This document shows, in pieces, positions 1-9,800 of a stretch of 52,300 bases of DNA. This stretch comes from Chrysophaeum taylorii (lineage: Eukaryota; Sar; Pelagophyceae; Pelagomonadales; Pelagomonadaceae). The position numbers and the translations under genes were made by a program. Numbering within the stretch: position 1 is the stretch's first letter; the number at the start of each line of letters is the position of its first letter. The notes under the pieces were generated by a model. It saw only the letters and a list, made by a program, of their open reading frames with translations, was not told the DNA's origin and searched no databases. Location: assembly GCA_029834535.1 (NCBI GenBank), contig JAQMWT010000449.1, positions 1 through 52,300 on the forward strand, given 5' to 3'.

Positions 1-1100
1 AAATAAAGTTCATCAAACCGTAAAGGTTGTCACTAGCGAACCAACAACAATGTGTGCTGCACCACAGGAAATGTTAAGGAAAGTTCTGTGGTGGATCTGG
101 TTGGCGGTGGGTCCCGAACGCATCGAGTGCTACTACACTCGAAAAAAACGACGTCCCACCCGTTTTCCGTTGGCTCGTTGGGAGACCTCAAAGTTACTGC
201 CTCCGGATCCACTGAACGCATCACCACCTTGCTATAAGTGATTGGAAAAAGCATTGAACCTTTTCATATCGGCGGCGGATCTCCGCTTCGGTGATCTCGC
301 GGCATTTCTTTTCATCTTCTTCTGACCTTCAGCGAAATCGTCGCTGCCTTCAGGTCGTTTGAGGGTGGACTTGTCCGTCATATCGTTAGATATCGGTCAT
401 GCGTCCTTCTGCACCGTGCTCAGCAGCATCGGCGGGGGGGATTCGTTGCGCATCGCGTCGTGACTAGCGACAGTAAACTGTGAAGGAAGAAAGAAAGGTT
501 CCCCTTGTCGTATCCTTCTTCACATATTCTTTCGTAAGTTCGTTGATCGTAGAGACTTCACTCATCTTCGTACCTAACGATATCACCAATCGCAAGGGCT
601 TTCGCCTTGAGTGACGATCGTCGGCACTTCTTCCGTGGCAGTAACTGCCACCCGAGCAGCGGGTAGCGGACCGTCGCGCTCTTCGGAAGAAGAACACATT
701 CCTTTGACAACTCCCCAACTGCTCGTTCTCAGCAAACGTAGCGACGAAAACCTGTCCTTTTTCCATAGGCTTCGACAAAATAACCGGTAGATTGTACGTT
801 CGACCGGGCTCGTTTGAAGCGTGCGCGCGGCATAAGCGATTACTCTCGCGCGTCTTCTCCCGGAGCTGGGGAGAATTTGGTAGTAACATGTCCCCGCGTA
901 GCCAGAGTGCTACCTTACGTTCCGGCGGCGGGCTTCGGGAGATCTTTAATCGTGCTCAAACGAGCATAAACTCGAGTCTTGACCAGGTCGAGAGACTCTG
1001 CCGAAAGAGGCATCGTGGTTGATGATGTAAATCGGTACGGTTATCGGATTTCGATCGTAAATAGACCGAAAGGTCACGATTTGGTGCGTCGACTCGTTCA
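1..1100 (-). pseudogene. Degraded post-protease polyprotein region of element B1
   Basis: Short open stretches in shifting frames continue B1 downstream of its protease. Minus-strand 889-464 contains a KPMEKGQVFVATF segment that matches the A1 segment just before its acidic linker (about 10210 in A1). Around 330-240 another frame reads a charged segment with CREITEAEIRRRYE. Multiple stops make expression as one protein impossible here. I cannot assign bases 1-240. Confidence 0.4.
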
Positions 1101-1109
1101 TCCTTAACT

Positions 1110-1728
1110 TTAATCTTCTTGCGCCGTAGACGACTTGGTTCGACAAAAACAGATCCGATCAATGGGGAAATCCACGATGGCTCCTAAAACTCGTATATCG
1201 CGCCCTCCCAACAGGAACAAAGTATTCGTATCGGCTACAATAGCGACAATGGGGGCAGCGAAGTCGTCGGCGAAGCGACCGAAGGGCGATCCACGATGGA
1301 TCGTCGTCGTATTCAACCCTGATCCGTACAGCTTGCGTTTAATCGGAAGTTCGCCTTCATCGAAAATCAACTGATCTTTGGTCAACTTTTTGACCATTCT
1401 CGGCAAATATAAGAAACATCTGCCATTCCATCGACAACCAATGGTCGTCGAGAATTTCGGTCCGTCACGATTCCTGTAGATGTGACAGGCTATAAAAAAG
1501 CAACGTTAAAGTACCCGTATCTAAGCAACTGAGGGTAATCAAATCATCTTCGATCGTCTTGCCATCTCGCGGCGTCAACGAAGTGTGAGCACATCGGGCT
1601 CTGAATCGCTCGTCTCCGGGGTTGGGCATCGATACCACGGCTTGAGCTTTCGTATTATCTGTTGTTGGCGTCTTCGCCATAATGCTCGCGGCAGCCTCTT
1701 TATCTGGCGGCTTCCGCTCTTCCTCCAA
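1110..1728 (-). pseudogene. Retroviral-type aspartic protease region of element B1, frame-disrupted
   Basis: Minus-strand 1728-1465 ends with a segment containing CLDTGTLTLLF, a canonical D-T-G aspartic protease active site. A second segment (1406-1110) continues with TLFLLGGRDIRVLGAIVDF, which resembles the conserved C-terminal hydrophobic-Gly block of retroelement proteases. The two are in different frames, so at least one indel separates them. The enzyme would cleave the Gag-Pol polyprotein. The intact DTG contrasts with A1, where the same position reads DGMA. Confidence 0.55.
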
Positions 1729-1746
1729 GACAAATCTCAGAGGGAA

Positions 1747-2281
1747 TCAGTGCTGGTAGGGATCCTGGTCTTCGTAGTTCACGGAAGCAAAGGACCCCTC
1801 CCATAAATCATTCATTTCGTCTTTCCAGAATGCATCTGTAAATTCATTCGTCGCCTGCTGATCCTCATCAGCATCGGCGATCGGTTCCGTGTCAGCTGCG
1901 GCTTTGAGTCTGCAGCTGCGCGGTTGTTCTGGTGGCTTCTTCAGCAAGAAATTCTGAGCTTTCGTCCACCAATCCTGCAGGTTCCACGTCTGCTCGTCTT
2001 CGTCACACTCGAGAACGCTGCTAATCTTCTTCATAAATCTATCCTTTTTCTTCCGGCGGCGTATCCGTGTCTCGATCCGTAGTAATCGAAACCGTTTCGG
2101 GGGGGTCCGCAGGAAAAGATGGCGTCGTCCCCGACGTCAACTCTGTCGTAAAATCGTCGTCTGCAATACTCGCGCTTGTCATCGTCTCATCCGACGAATG
2201 CGCGCACGAGCTATCACTGCAGAAATTCATGTCTGGCTCACAGCCAGTTCGGTCGCCAACGGTCGTCTCTGGAGGGTCCAA
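1747..2281 (-). pseudogene. Gag-like acidic linker fragments of element B1
   Basis: Two short minus-strand reading frames (2281-2039 and 2034-1747) follow the large B1 ORF. They repeat phrases of that ORF in diverged form: TSGTTPSF-A-PP occurs in both, and AQNFLLKKPPEQ here matches AQCFLKKKPPER there. This suggests an ancient internal duplication of a polyprotein segment. The region is rich in Asp and Glu, with no recognisable catalytic motif. Confidence 0.45.
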
Positions 2282-2308
2282 AGATAAGCCGATGGCATCG
2301 AGGGCTTC

Positions 2309-4138
2309 CTAATCAAAAATAAACGGTGGGTTGTCCATGGACGACTCGTCCAATAACGTTAACGTAGACACTGGTTCACAAAGTGTAGCTTCTTCATCTT
2401 CCGAATCTGAATCGCCTTCCCAGTATCGTGGAGCTTCAAGTTCCTCGCTCGAATCTTCGAGCTCATCGCTCGACATCTGCTCATAAATCTGTGCCAAAGA
2501 CCGACGATTGGTCAGCACGTCGTTGGGTGGCTCGTCCATCGGTGGGCGAGCAAGATCTTCGAATGCGGCCGCGGCAAGGGCGTCGGCTGCGTCGTCGGTG
2601 CGGGTGTACGTGTTCGGGTACACCGTCACTCCTAATGGTAACTGTTGACCGCAAGGGGTCGTAAATGCGAGCGTTGCGCTCGAAAAACTCGAATTATATT
2701 GGTGTCGGCCTCCGTCGTATTCGTCGTCGCGCGATCGGCGTGGTCTGTGCCGGCGCGAACTTCGACTGGGGCTCTTGGTATCTTTGTCTCTCTCTGGCGT
2801 CAGTTCGGCAGGTCCTAGTACCTCTGGATCGTCCCTGTAGGCGACTGGTGCTCCCAAGTCTATCCGAACTGGCTCAATCGTCTCGTCTATCCAAACATCG
2901 ACGCCTTCGTCGTCTTTTTGCCAAACCTCCGACCAAACGTAAATTAAATCTCGGTTGGCCAATAACTCCGTGCCTCGGGGTCGGAATTGTACTTCTTTCC
3001 GCTCTGGCGGTTTCTTCTTCAGGAAACATTGAGCTCGTATCCTTGTCGTCGGTACGCTCATCTTCCTATTATCCATGCTGATCGTCCCATCCAAATTCGG
3101 TTCCGGGCGGCAGCTATACTCATCCCTCATAGTATGTTCGGGATCTTTCTTTATCACGTAGCCATCATCATATGCAGGCTGAAAATCTTTGAACTCTCGT
3201 TCGTGAGTAATACGCCAGGCTTTCACTGAGCTCCAAGGCAGTTCATGCGTTATAAGATTCTTCATCTCTTCCGCTTTCGTATTCATTTTCTCGGCCGTTT
3301 CACTCGGCCTCTCATCCACTCCATCGCTTCGAATATCGGCAATCGCCTCGTCACTAAAAATGTCGGCACACGAATTGTCTGCCATCGTCAAAGGGAATAA
3401 AACATCTGCAAAAACGTCTGCAGTCGGTTCGTCGGGGGGGGCTGCAAAAGAAGAAGGCGTCGTCCCCGACGTCATATCTGTCAAAAACTGGCCACCAAAG
3501 GGCACGTGACGTTCGATGGGTGTGTACTCAGGTGCGCGCTTATCATTCGAGGTAATCCTCTGCGACGCACCGTCGATCGATCGTGGAGGCGACGTGCCAT
3601 CCACTTGAATGTTCGGAGGTAAACTCATAGCATCGAGCGTAGCAGCGGCGGGTCCCTTACTTTGGGCGTCATCGGCTGCACGGGGCTCGTAAATCGGATT
3701 CACACATAACTCCGGCGCGTCGTCAAGACCGAGGGTTGTGTCAGCTGACGACAAATCATATCGTGCCACCAACGGTGACACCGGGTTAGAAGCGGTAGAC
3801 GGCTTCGACCCGTAGTTTAACGACGTTTCGGTCAAATTCTTCGATTCTGTGGGGATTTTGGTTTGGGTGAGCTCCTTCGACTTGGATTGCTCTTGATCGT
3901 AGTTTAACGACGTTTCGGTCATCTCGGACGACTCGTAGTCGTCGTCGCGCGGCTTCCTGACTTTCGCTCGCGTTCGAGTGGGCGGCGGTACCTTCGAAGT
4001 TCGGAATTCTCCCTCGAGACCGTTCGCTCGCCCCGGGCGATTCGGCATACGCAATTCATCTATTTCCCGTGTCAACGCGCTTGCTTGATCTTGGAGGGCG
4101 TCTGCTCGAGCATTGGCCATACGCAGTTGCTCTCGCAT
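2309..4138 (-). CDS. Gag-like polyprotein N-terminal ORF of element B1 (609 aa)
   Basis: An uninterrupted 609-codon ORF starts about 30 bases inside the LTR. Residues 1-35 look like a coiled coil (MREQLRMANARADALQDQAS), as in the N-terminal part of A1 Gag. The rest is polar and acidic, with charged blocks such as SSDELEDSSEELE near the C-terminus, and I see no CCHC knuckle or standard gag core. Position directly after LTR and leader is the main reason to call it Gag. It could be an accessory or highly diverged capsid protein. Being long and open, it may be the youngest intact ORF of B1. Confidence 0.55.
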   Translation of the reverse strand: MREQLRMANARADALQDQASALTREIDELRMPNRPGRANGLEGEFRTSKVPPPTRTRAKVRKPRDDDYESSEMTETSLNYDQEQSKSKELTQTKIPTESKNLTETSLNYGSKPSTASNPVSPLVARYDLSSADTTLGLDDAPELCVNPIYEPRAADDAQSKGPAAATLDAMSLPPNIQVDGTSPPRSIDGASQRITSNDKRAPEYTPIERHVPFGGQFLTDMTSGTTPSSFAAPPDEPTADVFADVLFPLTMADNSCADIFSDEAIADIRSDGVDERPSETAEKMNTKAEEMKNLITHELPWSSVKAWRITHEREFKDFQPAYDDGYVIKKDPEHTMRDEYSCRPEPNLDGTISMDNRKMSVPTTRIRAQCFLKKKPPERKEVQFRPRGTELLANRDLIYVWSEVWQKDDEGVDVWIDETIEPVRIDLGAPVAYRDDPEVLGPAELTPERDKDTKSPSRSSRRHRPRRSRDDEYDGGRHQYNSSFSSATLAFTTPCGQQLPLGVTVYPNTYTRTDDAADALAAAAFEDLARPPMDEPPNDVLTNRRSLAQIYEQMSSDELEDSSEELEAPRYWEGDSDSEDEEATLCEPVSTLTLLDESSMDNPPFIFD

Positions 4139-4165
4139 TATTTTTATCTCATATCCTCCACCACC

Positions 4166-4501
4166 TGTGGCGTAAGGAGAATTTTAGGGGCTACCTGGCG
4201 TGCCTTCGAATCCTGGCTCGCCGATCGCGTCCGTGCCTTTGGATGGATCACTGGACGAGGATGGCCGTTCTCCCGCCACGCGACCACAAACAACTCCTGC
4301 GCCTGGTCCTCTCAACTTGAGGATCGGCTGTTGCTTTATGATCAAGGATAATCGAAATCAGAAATCAGGGTGACACATGTCACGGAAAAGGAAGATGATG
4401 TCAGAGAAAACTCTGACATCATCGGAACGGAGTAGGGTGCCCCTGATAAGGGGGGGCCCTAGAAGAGGGATAAGCCTTAGGAGGCGGGAGTTGCCGCCAC
4501 A
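4166..4501 (-). repeat. 5' LTR of element B1 (336 bp, TG...CA)
   Basis: Minus-strand reading begins TGTGGCGGCAACTCC and ends TTACGCCACA. It is an inverted near-copy of 4661-4797 plus 5174-5373, the plus-strand LTR of B2. The start of gag lies 28 bases beyond its inner end, leaving a very short leader that begins GGTGGTGGAGG and is probably the primer-binding site. Confidence 0.7.
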
Positions 4502-4660
4502 TGTTGATACCCAAGTTTACTTTGCGCAGTGGCCGAGTTCCTGAACCGGCAATCACCCGCGTTTACCAGAGGATTCGTTCACGAGATGCTCGTAAGGCCA
4601 AGCCGCGCTCCTCGCGCTAGCACCTCGCTGGGGCAGCTCGAATTCTTACCAGGGGAGTCC
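4502..4660 (+). pseudogene. C-terminal end of pol of element B2 (family B, plus strand) and polypurine tract
   Basis: From 4504 the plus strand reads a short frame ending at TAG 4618-4620. Its segment GRVPEPAITRVYQRIRSRD aligns with NKVPADVAERAYRTIRERD at the very end of A1 pol (about 15440-15510). The stop is followed by about 40 bases and a purine-rich ACCAGGGGAGTCC directly before the LTR, the same layout as in A1. The 5' part of B2 is missing; B1 lies at the break. Confidence 0.6.
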
Positions 4661-5373
4661 TGTGCCGGCAACTCCCGCCTCCTAAGGCTTACCCCTCTTC
4701 TAGGTCCCCCCTTATCAGGGACACCCTACTCCGTTCTGATGATGTCAGTGTTTTCTATGACATCATCTTCCTTTTCCGTGACATGCGTCACCCTGATACC
4801 CTGATCGCCGACCGCATGGTTGCGACGGAGGACGGTGCCTCATGAATCCTGAGCCTTGCGAGGGCATCCGCCCTCCCGGCGTAGGTTGGCACCTATTCGC
4901 CTCCCGGGCGGGCCGGTTGGCAGCCGGAACGTTCGCAGTGGGACGGGGTATGGCCGGGGGGCGCAAACGGAAGGTTATCGACGAGTTGGTTGTCAGTCAC
5001 ATCGCGGTCTCCTCGTCGCATGGCGACAAGCTTGATGATCACTCTCCGCCGACCCACCTTTCGGCGCCCCTCGTCTACAGGCCCGTGATTCCGGACTGGC
5101 TCCTGTCGGTCCGGCCTGGCTCCCATGCTCGGGAGAGGTCTGAAGTTAGTTAGTTAGTTAGCGTCACCCTGATTTCTGTTTTTCGATATATCCTTGATCA
5201 TAAAGCAACAGCCGATCCTCAAGTTGTGAGGACCAGGCACGGAAGTTGCTTGTGGTCGTGTGGCGGGAGAACGGCCATCCTCGTCCAGTGACTCCACCAA
5301 GGGCACGGACGCGAGCGGCGAGCCAGGATTTGAAGGCACGCGAGGTAGCCCCTAAAATTCTCCTTACGCCACA
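4661..5373 (+). repeat. 3' LTR of element B2, split by retroposon copy A
   Basis: Starts TGTGCCGGCAACTCC and ends TTACGCCACA. The two halves (4661-4797 and 5174-5373) total 337 bp and match the B1 LTR in inverted orientation. The gap is filled by a 363-bp retroposon with its own 13-bp duplication. The LTR abuts 15 bp of the A2 3' LTR (5374-5388), so B2 appears inserted into A2. Confidence 0.65.
4798..5160 (+). mobile_element. Retroposon copy A, full length, (TTAG)n tail
   Basis: A 363-bp unit flanked by perfect 13-bp duplications GCGTCACCCTGAT (4785-4797 and 5161-5173). It ends in GAAGTTAGTTAGTTA, a short simple-repeat tail. Near-identical units occur at 6451-6811 and 13997-14326. Tail, long target duplications and 5' truncation of copy C fit target-primed reverse transcription by a LINE. 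It contains a 103-codon ORF (4842-5153) that is open in all copies but matches no family I know. No clear Pol III A/B boxes are visible, so it could be a SINE or the 3' end of an unseen LINE. Confidence 0.75.
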
Positions 5374-5685
5374 GGCGTTACTGCCACAGGAGCCCCCTAC
5401 TTGAGATGAAGTCGTCCTCGACTTCAAGGGTGACGAAGGTCACGCTCAAGAATGGTACGGTAAGCTCGGTCAGCTACATCAGCAGGAACTTTGTTGCTGT
5501 GGAGGCCGAAGTTACTGACGAGGACGTCGATTTCATCCGGGCGAAAATCAGTCACACAGGGTCCACAGTCGTCCATGTTTGGTCGTAGGCGTGTGAAGCT
5601 ACCTCCGTCAGTGTCCTTGTATTCTGGTCTTAAGCGTCGCTCGGCCAGAGGCTTAGTATGATCAAAAACGCGATGATCGTCGCGC
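5374..5685 (-). pseudogene. 3' end of element A2: pol C-terminus, polypurine tract and first 15 bp of 3' LTR
   Basis: Minus-strand 5685-5424 encodes the last ~85 residues of family-A pol (KPLAERRLRPEYKD... to ERDLRHP, stop). Then come the purine-rich AGTAGGGGGCTCC and TGTGGCAGTAACGCC, the first 15 bases of the family-A LTR. Joining this piece to the A2 sequence that stops at 15883, and counting GCGC once, gives a co-linear pol sequence matching A1 around 15235-15275. It is therefore the far side of A2, displaced by the insertion of A1. Confidence 0.8.
5682..5685. repeat. Target-site duplication of element A1, left copy (GCGC)
   Basis: GCGC directly precedes the TGTGG start of the A1 5' LTR. 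The same GCGC follows the ACTACA end of its 3' LTR at 15879-15882. Four-base duplications are usual for gypsy-type integrases. Confidence 0.75.
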
Positions 5686-6013
5686 TGTGGCAGTAACGCC
5701 CATTTCCCACTTGCCTGCCTGCCACCTGACTTACCCTGATTGTTGCCCTGGTATTGACCTTGCACTTATGGCGGGGGGTCATCTTGACACCCTCACCTGC
5801 GCTTCCACTGAACCCAATGTACCGGGCATTTGTATTGCTTTCTTGGTGTCTTCTTGCCATTACCCTCATTTGATTGTCCGATTTCGTGATGGCGTGAAGT
5901 ATTACGCTGAGATCGGGCGTGTGGTGGTTTCACCCGCGGTTCGGGTTGGGAGAAAGGGTTGTTGAGGCCCCTGGTCAGGCCAGGAGGGGCGGGTATCTGA
6001 GAAAACCACTACA
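5686..6013 (+). repeat. 5' LTR of element A1
   Basis: Starts TGTGGCAGTAACGCCC and ends ACCACTACA. Direct repeat of 15550-15878 with few substitutions and small indels. A related copy is at 22128-22463 in inverted orientation. Confidence 0.88.
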
Positions 6014-6064
6014 GTGGTCTCAGAAACGGGAATCGATAGTCCAACTCGCGGACTATCGATTCCC
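6014..6064 (+). promoter_or_regulatory. Primer-binding site and leader hairpins of element A1
   Basis: Immediately after the LTR comes G then TGGTCTCAGAAACGG, with the TGG expected of a site pairing to a tRNA CCA end. This stretch also pairs with the last bases of the LTR (5996-6024 forms a near-perfect hairpin with a 2-base loop). Directly downstream, 6028-6042 and 6050-6064 form a perfect 15-bp stem (GGGAATCGATAGTCC) with a 7-base loop. Equivalent hairpins are conserved in A2 near 22080-22145. A role in priming, dimerisation or packaging is inference. Confidence 0.6.
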
Positions 6065-6450
6065 TGTTTCTCGGCGGCGAGTCGGTTCGTAACGGTCGAG
6101 TGGGTGCGAAGCCGACGCATTTGTGGGTGAAGATCCAGAGGATCACGGGTACCGCCGCGGGGTTCATTTTACGTGATTCGGATCGAACGGGGAGCGGTGT
6201 CACTACGACTCAATCAGGCAAAGCATCGTAAGACCTAACCAGGCAAAGACAGAGTAAGACCTAATTTAGCTCGCGCGAGGCAGACCACCTCCCTGACGGC
6301 GAGCGACAGCACCGGGAAGGCCGTCCATAGTCTTCACGCGCAAGGCAAATACATCCGTAAGTCCAGCGCACCGGTACAGCGCACAGTCAGACGGCTGCCG
6401 GCAATTGTCGTCTGACGAAAAAGAGTGCAACAAACGAGTTGTGAGCGTTC
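6065..6450 (+). other. Untranslated leader of element A1
   Basis: No coding signal. It holds a loose duplicate of an AGGCAAAG...TAAGACCTA motif (about 6213-6270) and a self-complementary CAGACGGCTGCC/GTCGTCTGACG region (6388-6418). It matches the A2 leader (about 21690-22080, inverted), where a poly-T run at 21880 interrupts it. The leader continues after the retroposon to the gag ATG at 6858. Confidence 0.6.
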
Positions 6451-6811
6451 TAACTAACTAACTTCAGACCTCTCCCGAGCATGGGAGCCAGGCCGGACCG
6501 ACAGGTGCCAGTCCGGAATCACGGGCGTGTAGACGAGGAGCGCCGAAAGGTCGGTCGGCGGAGAGTGATCATCAAGCTTGTCGCCATGCGACGAGGAGAC
6601 CGCGATGTGACTGACAACCAACTCGTCGATAACCTTCCGTTTGCGCCCCCCGGCCATACCCCGTCCCACTGCGAACGTTCCGGCTGCCAACCGGCCCGCC
6701 CGGGAGGCGAATAGGTGCCAACCTACGCCGGGAGGGCGGATGCCCTCGCAAGGCTCAGGATTCATGAGGCACCGTCCTCCATCGCAACCGCAGTCGGCGA
6801 TCAGAGTAAGT
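6451..6811 (-). mobile_element. Retroposon copy B, full length, (TTAG)n tail
   Basis: A 361-bp minus-strand copy flanked by 13-bp duplications GTTGTGAGCGTTC (6438-6450 and 6812-6824). It contains the same 103-codon ORF as copy A (6765-6454). It sits in the A1 leader between primer site and gag, so it is younger than A1. Confidence 0.77.
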
Positions 6812-6857
6812 GTTGTGAGCGTTCGGATTAATCTTATTATCCGGGCAAAGCGCGGTC

Positions 6858-9800
6858 ATGGCAGAGAGGCCAATGACAGAACGACCGCAGTGGTTTCGGG
6901 ACGCACAGGGGCGTCTGCAACGATTCAGTGCAGGGACTCCATTTGCGTCTATTGGAAGAACACCATTCAGTACGCCCTTTCAACGGCCGGAAGCCGAGGA
7001 AAGCGGCATCGGAAGAGAGGCAAGATCATCTGATAGCCTCGACAGCCCCCCAAGCGTGGTCATCCTTCCGGATCCACGCGCCGGCGAAGGTGGAGCTACG
7101 GTTGCGCCAGACGCAACTTCAAGACCGGGTGAGCCGACGGTCCCGTACGCACGACCCTACGAACGTGCGATGAATACTACGGAGTCATCTCGAGCGGAAC
7201 CCGGACCGTTTACGGCGATGCGTGGACCAGAGGAGAGTGCACCTCCTAGGCTACCATCCGCGAATACGAGAGCGACAGATTTTCGCGTGGGTATCGACCC
7301 CAAGGTTCTGCAGACCATCGCCGAACGATTCGAGATGTACCAGTCGCAGATCGAGCAAGTCATACGTGAACTTGAGAGCACCCGCCGCGACGCGCAACAA
7401 CAACGCTCAGAAGTGGAGCGGCAGCGGATCGACAACGATCGACTTCGACGAATGGTGGAGGAATCTATGCGGGCGCATGCTCGAGAGGCACGGCCAACTT
7501 CTCCGGATGCTACTCGTGTCACGCCCGAAGAAGATGACGCTGTATCGGCATTGACCGACGATCAGCCACCGCGAAGTCGACCGGAGCCTACCCCGCACCA
7601 TCATACTGACCCCGGTGTGGCGCGTCCTCGTGACGAAGAAGAGGTACTTCATGTCAAGAAGGGAGCTGCTGGTATGACACGTATCACGTTTTCGAATCTC
7701 AATGGGCAAATTACTAAGGACTGTGATGAGGTGGACGCGTGGTGGATGCAATTGCGGCGTGTGATGGAAGGCAGAATCGACAAACCCTCAATAGCGATGA
7801 GCGTGATCGGAGGCGAGTACCAACTCGCCCCTATGGAAGCTTATCGCAAATGGGAAGCCGAACGGCCGCAGATGTGGAAACAATACAAGGAAGGAACAAT
7901 CTCGTTAAAAGAGTTGCGCCAGCATGATGAGGACTGTCTGGATGCTATGCAAGAGGCGACGAAGCTTCCTTGTCCACCTCGGGCTACGGTTGAGGAGCTT
8001 GAACGTGAATGGTTCAATTTACGACAAGGGAATTTGTCATTGAATAAGTATATTGCGCGATGGGTGCAGAAATTCGGCCAGTGGCGAGCAATGTCAGGTC
8101 GCGATACTGATCCGGCTGCGTTCCGTTCGCACTTCATTGTTGGGCTCAATTCTGAGCGCTTGCGGACGAGCGTTGAACTTGCTCAGGCCTCACCCCATAT
8201 GAAAGCATCTACTCTCACCCTCAACGATGTCATTCAATTGACCGTCCAGATTTCCAAGATTCTGGAAGCCAACCCTACTGCCAACATCGAAGAGGCGATT
8301 AAGAAGGAGAAGGGAAAGGAGCGCGCACCACGGATGAGGAGAGAACAGCAGCAGCAGAGGCAGCAGTTGCAGCCAGTCCAACGGGTTGGTTATGTTACTG
8401 ACTCGGGATTTGGAACTTGGCTACCACACGGGTTAGATAACCATACGCGTCAAGCAATTACGACGTGCCTCAGTTGCGGCCGGCGTGGTAGTTTTAACCA
8501 TAACAACGGTGTGTGTCCTGTGCCGGACAATCCCTCGAGGAAGAGGCGTGATGCTCAGACGTTGACGAATGCGGGTTTTGCAGCAACGCCACAGGGACAG
8601 GAGCAATACCGACGGGCGCTTTTAGCTGCAGCAGGACAAGCTTCAGTGACTCAGCTAGCGCCGCGCGTTGTGCAACAGCCGCAGGTGGTCTACACAGCAC
8701 CACAGGTGCCAGGTGCAGGTCAACAGCAGCTGGTTGCAGGCACCCAACAGCGTTTGGTTGCAGGGACTCAACAACAGGTGGTCCGAAGGCAGCCCGCAGT
8801 GCAGCGGACCGCTCAGACCTCGGTGCGCCTGGAGGATCTGACTACGGCTCTCAACACGATGAACTTGATTCGTCAGGCACAGCAGACGGCTCCACCGGTT
8901 AGAGGGCAAGAGTCTCAGAGAGCGAACCCTAGCCAGCGCAATGATGGTGTCGCCGCTCAGTGGCTTGAAGTGCTTGGCGAAGATCAGGATGACACTAAGC
9001 GAGCGGACTACTGCACTGTGCAGTATTCTGAGCTCATGGAGGGCAACGTGTATGACGATGACGATGTTGGGGGCGATGATGATAGCTTCTCTGCAGAAGG
9101 CTATTCCCCTGGTGACCCCATGGAACCTCCTTCCTTTTTGGTCATCACTGAAGATGCATGGGTGGAGGAGCAGGAGCAAAGTACCGAAGTGATTGGAGTT
9201 GCATCTAGAGTTCCCTCGGAAGACGAAGATAATCGTGACGAATTGGGGTATACGATTGTTCGTGTGGGACAAGATACCTTGGTCGCTATGGATATAGTGC
9301 CATCGAGGGACGACTGCGCCGAGCGTTATGCCGCTCACCCTTCCATCTCTTCGGATTTCGAGAGTTTCTGCCCTCAGACTGCGTTGAATACCACTCAGGA
9401 TCCCGACCATCGTGAAAATAAAGCCGTAAGGTACGATGGCACGAGATCCGCCTCTTTGACGTATGTGCCTGTGGCTGTCTCTTCGCTAGATGGTTCGAAA
9501 TATTCCATCATCGCCGCCGGTTTGGATGGCATGGCTGATTCCCCCTACATCGATCACCGCTTGTGTCGCAAACTTGATCGTGACGGCAAAATCATCTATC
9601 GTCAGCCACTCCCTACGATTCGTACTCTAAATGGGTCAGGAGGTTCGGGAGCTGCCATTCGAGAATGGGTCATTCTCCGGATCTCCTTGGTGCCAACGAC
9701 ATCCCTGCTGCTCATGCTCTTCGTTGGTCAAACGAATGGACAGTTACTATTAGGAGCACGAGAATTACGAGTTTTGGGTACGATTTGGGATTATGCGACA

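Larger units (their letters stand above)
1..4501 (-). mobile_element. Element B1: Ty3/gypsy-like LTR retrotransposon, family B, 5' part (runs off the left edge)
   Basis: Reading the minus strand from 4501 there is an LTR (4501-4166), a primer-site-like stretch, a long gag-like ORF (4138-2309), further gag-like fragments, and an aspartic protease region with a clear LDTGT site and a later LGGRDIRVLG block. The protease block aligns by eye with LGARELRVLG in family A (around 9750), so the two families are related. Reverse transcriptase would lie left of the window. Bases 1-1100 hold only degraded coding fragments; one (around 640-800) shares a PMEKGQVF-like stretch with PLEKGHVF of A1. I see no methyltransferase motif in the part present. 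Confidence 0.7.

Noticed and set aside
2428..3229. Plus-strand ORFs of 78-138 codons opposite the B1 gag-like ORF
   Set aside because: They overlap a 609-codon minus-strand ORF in the expected element position and have no domain or repeated support.
4518..4540. CTTTGCGCAGTGGC matches the 5' end of U4 snRNA and a Pol III box A
   Set aside because: The following bases do not match U4 stems. The same stretch translates into the C-terminal segment of family-B pol, aligned with A1 pol, with stop, polypurine tract and LTR in the expected places.
4842..5153. 103-codon ORF as a host gene
   Set aside because: It is part of a repeated retroposon with target duplications, found three times in the window. 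I list it only as content of the element.
4166..5373. Long foldback (inverted-repeat) DNA element or MITE
   Set aside because: The two arms are LTRs of two oppositely oriented family-B retrotransposons (TG...CA, 336/337 bp). The loop is pol sequence and one arm is split by a retroposon.
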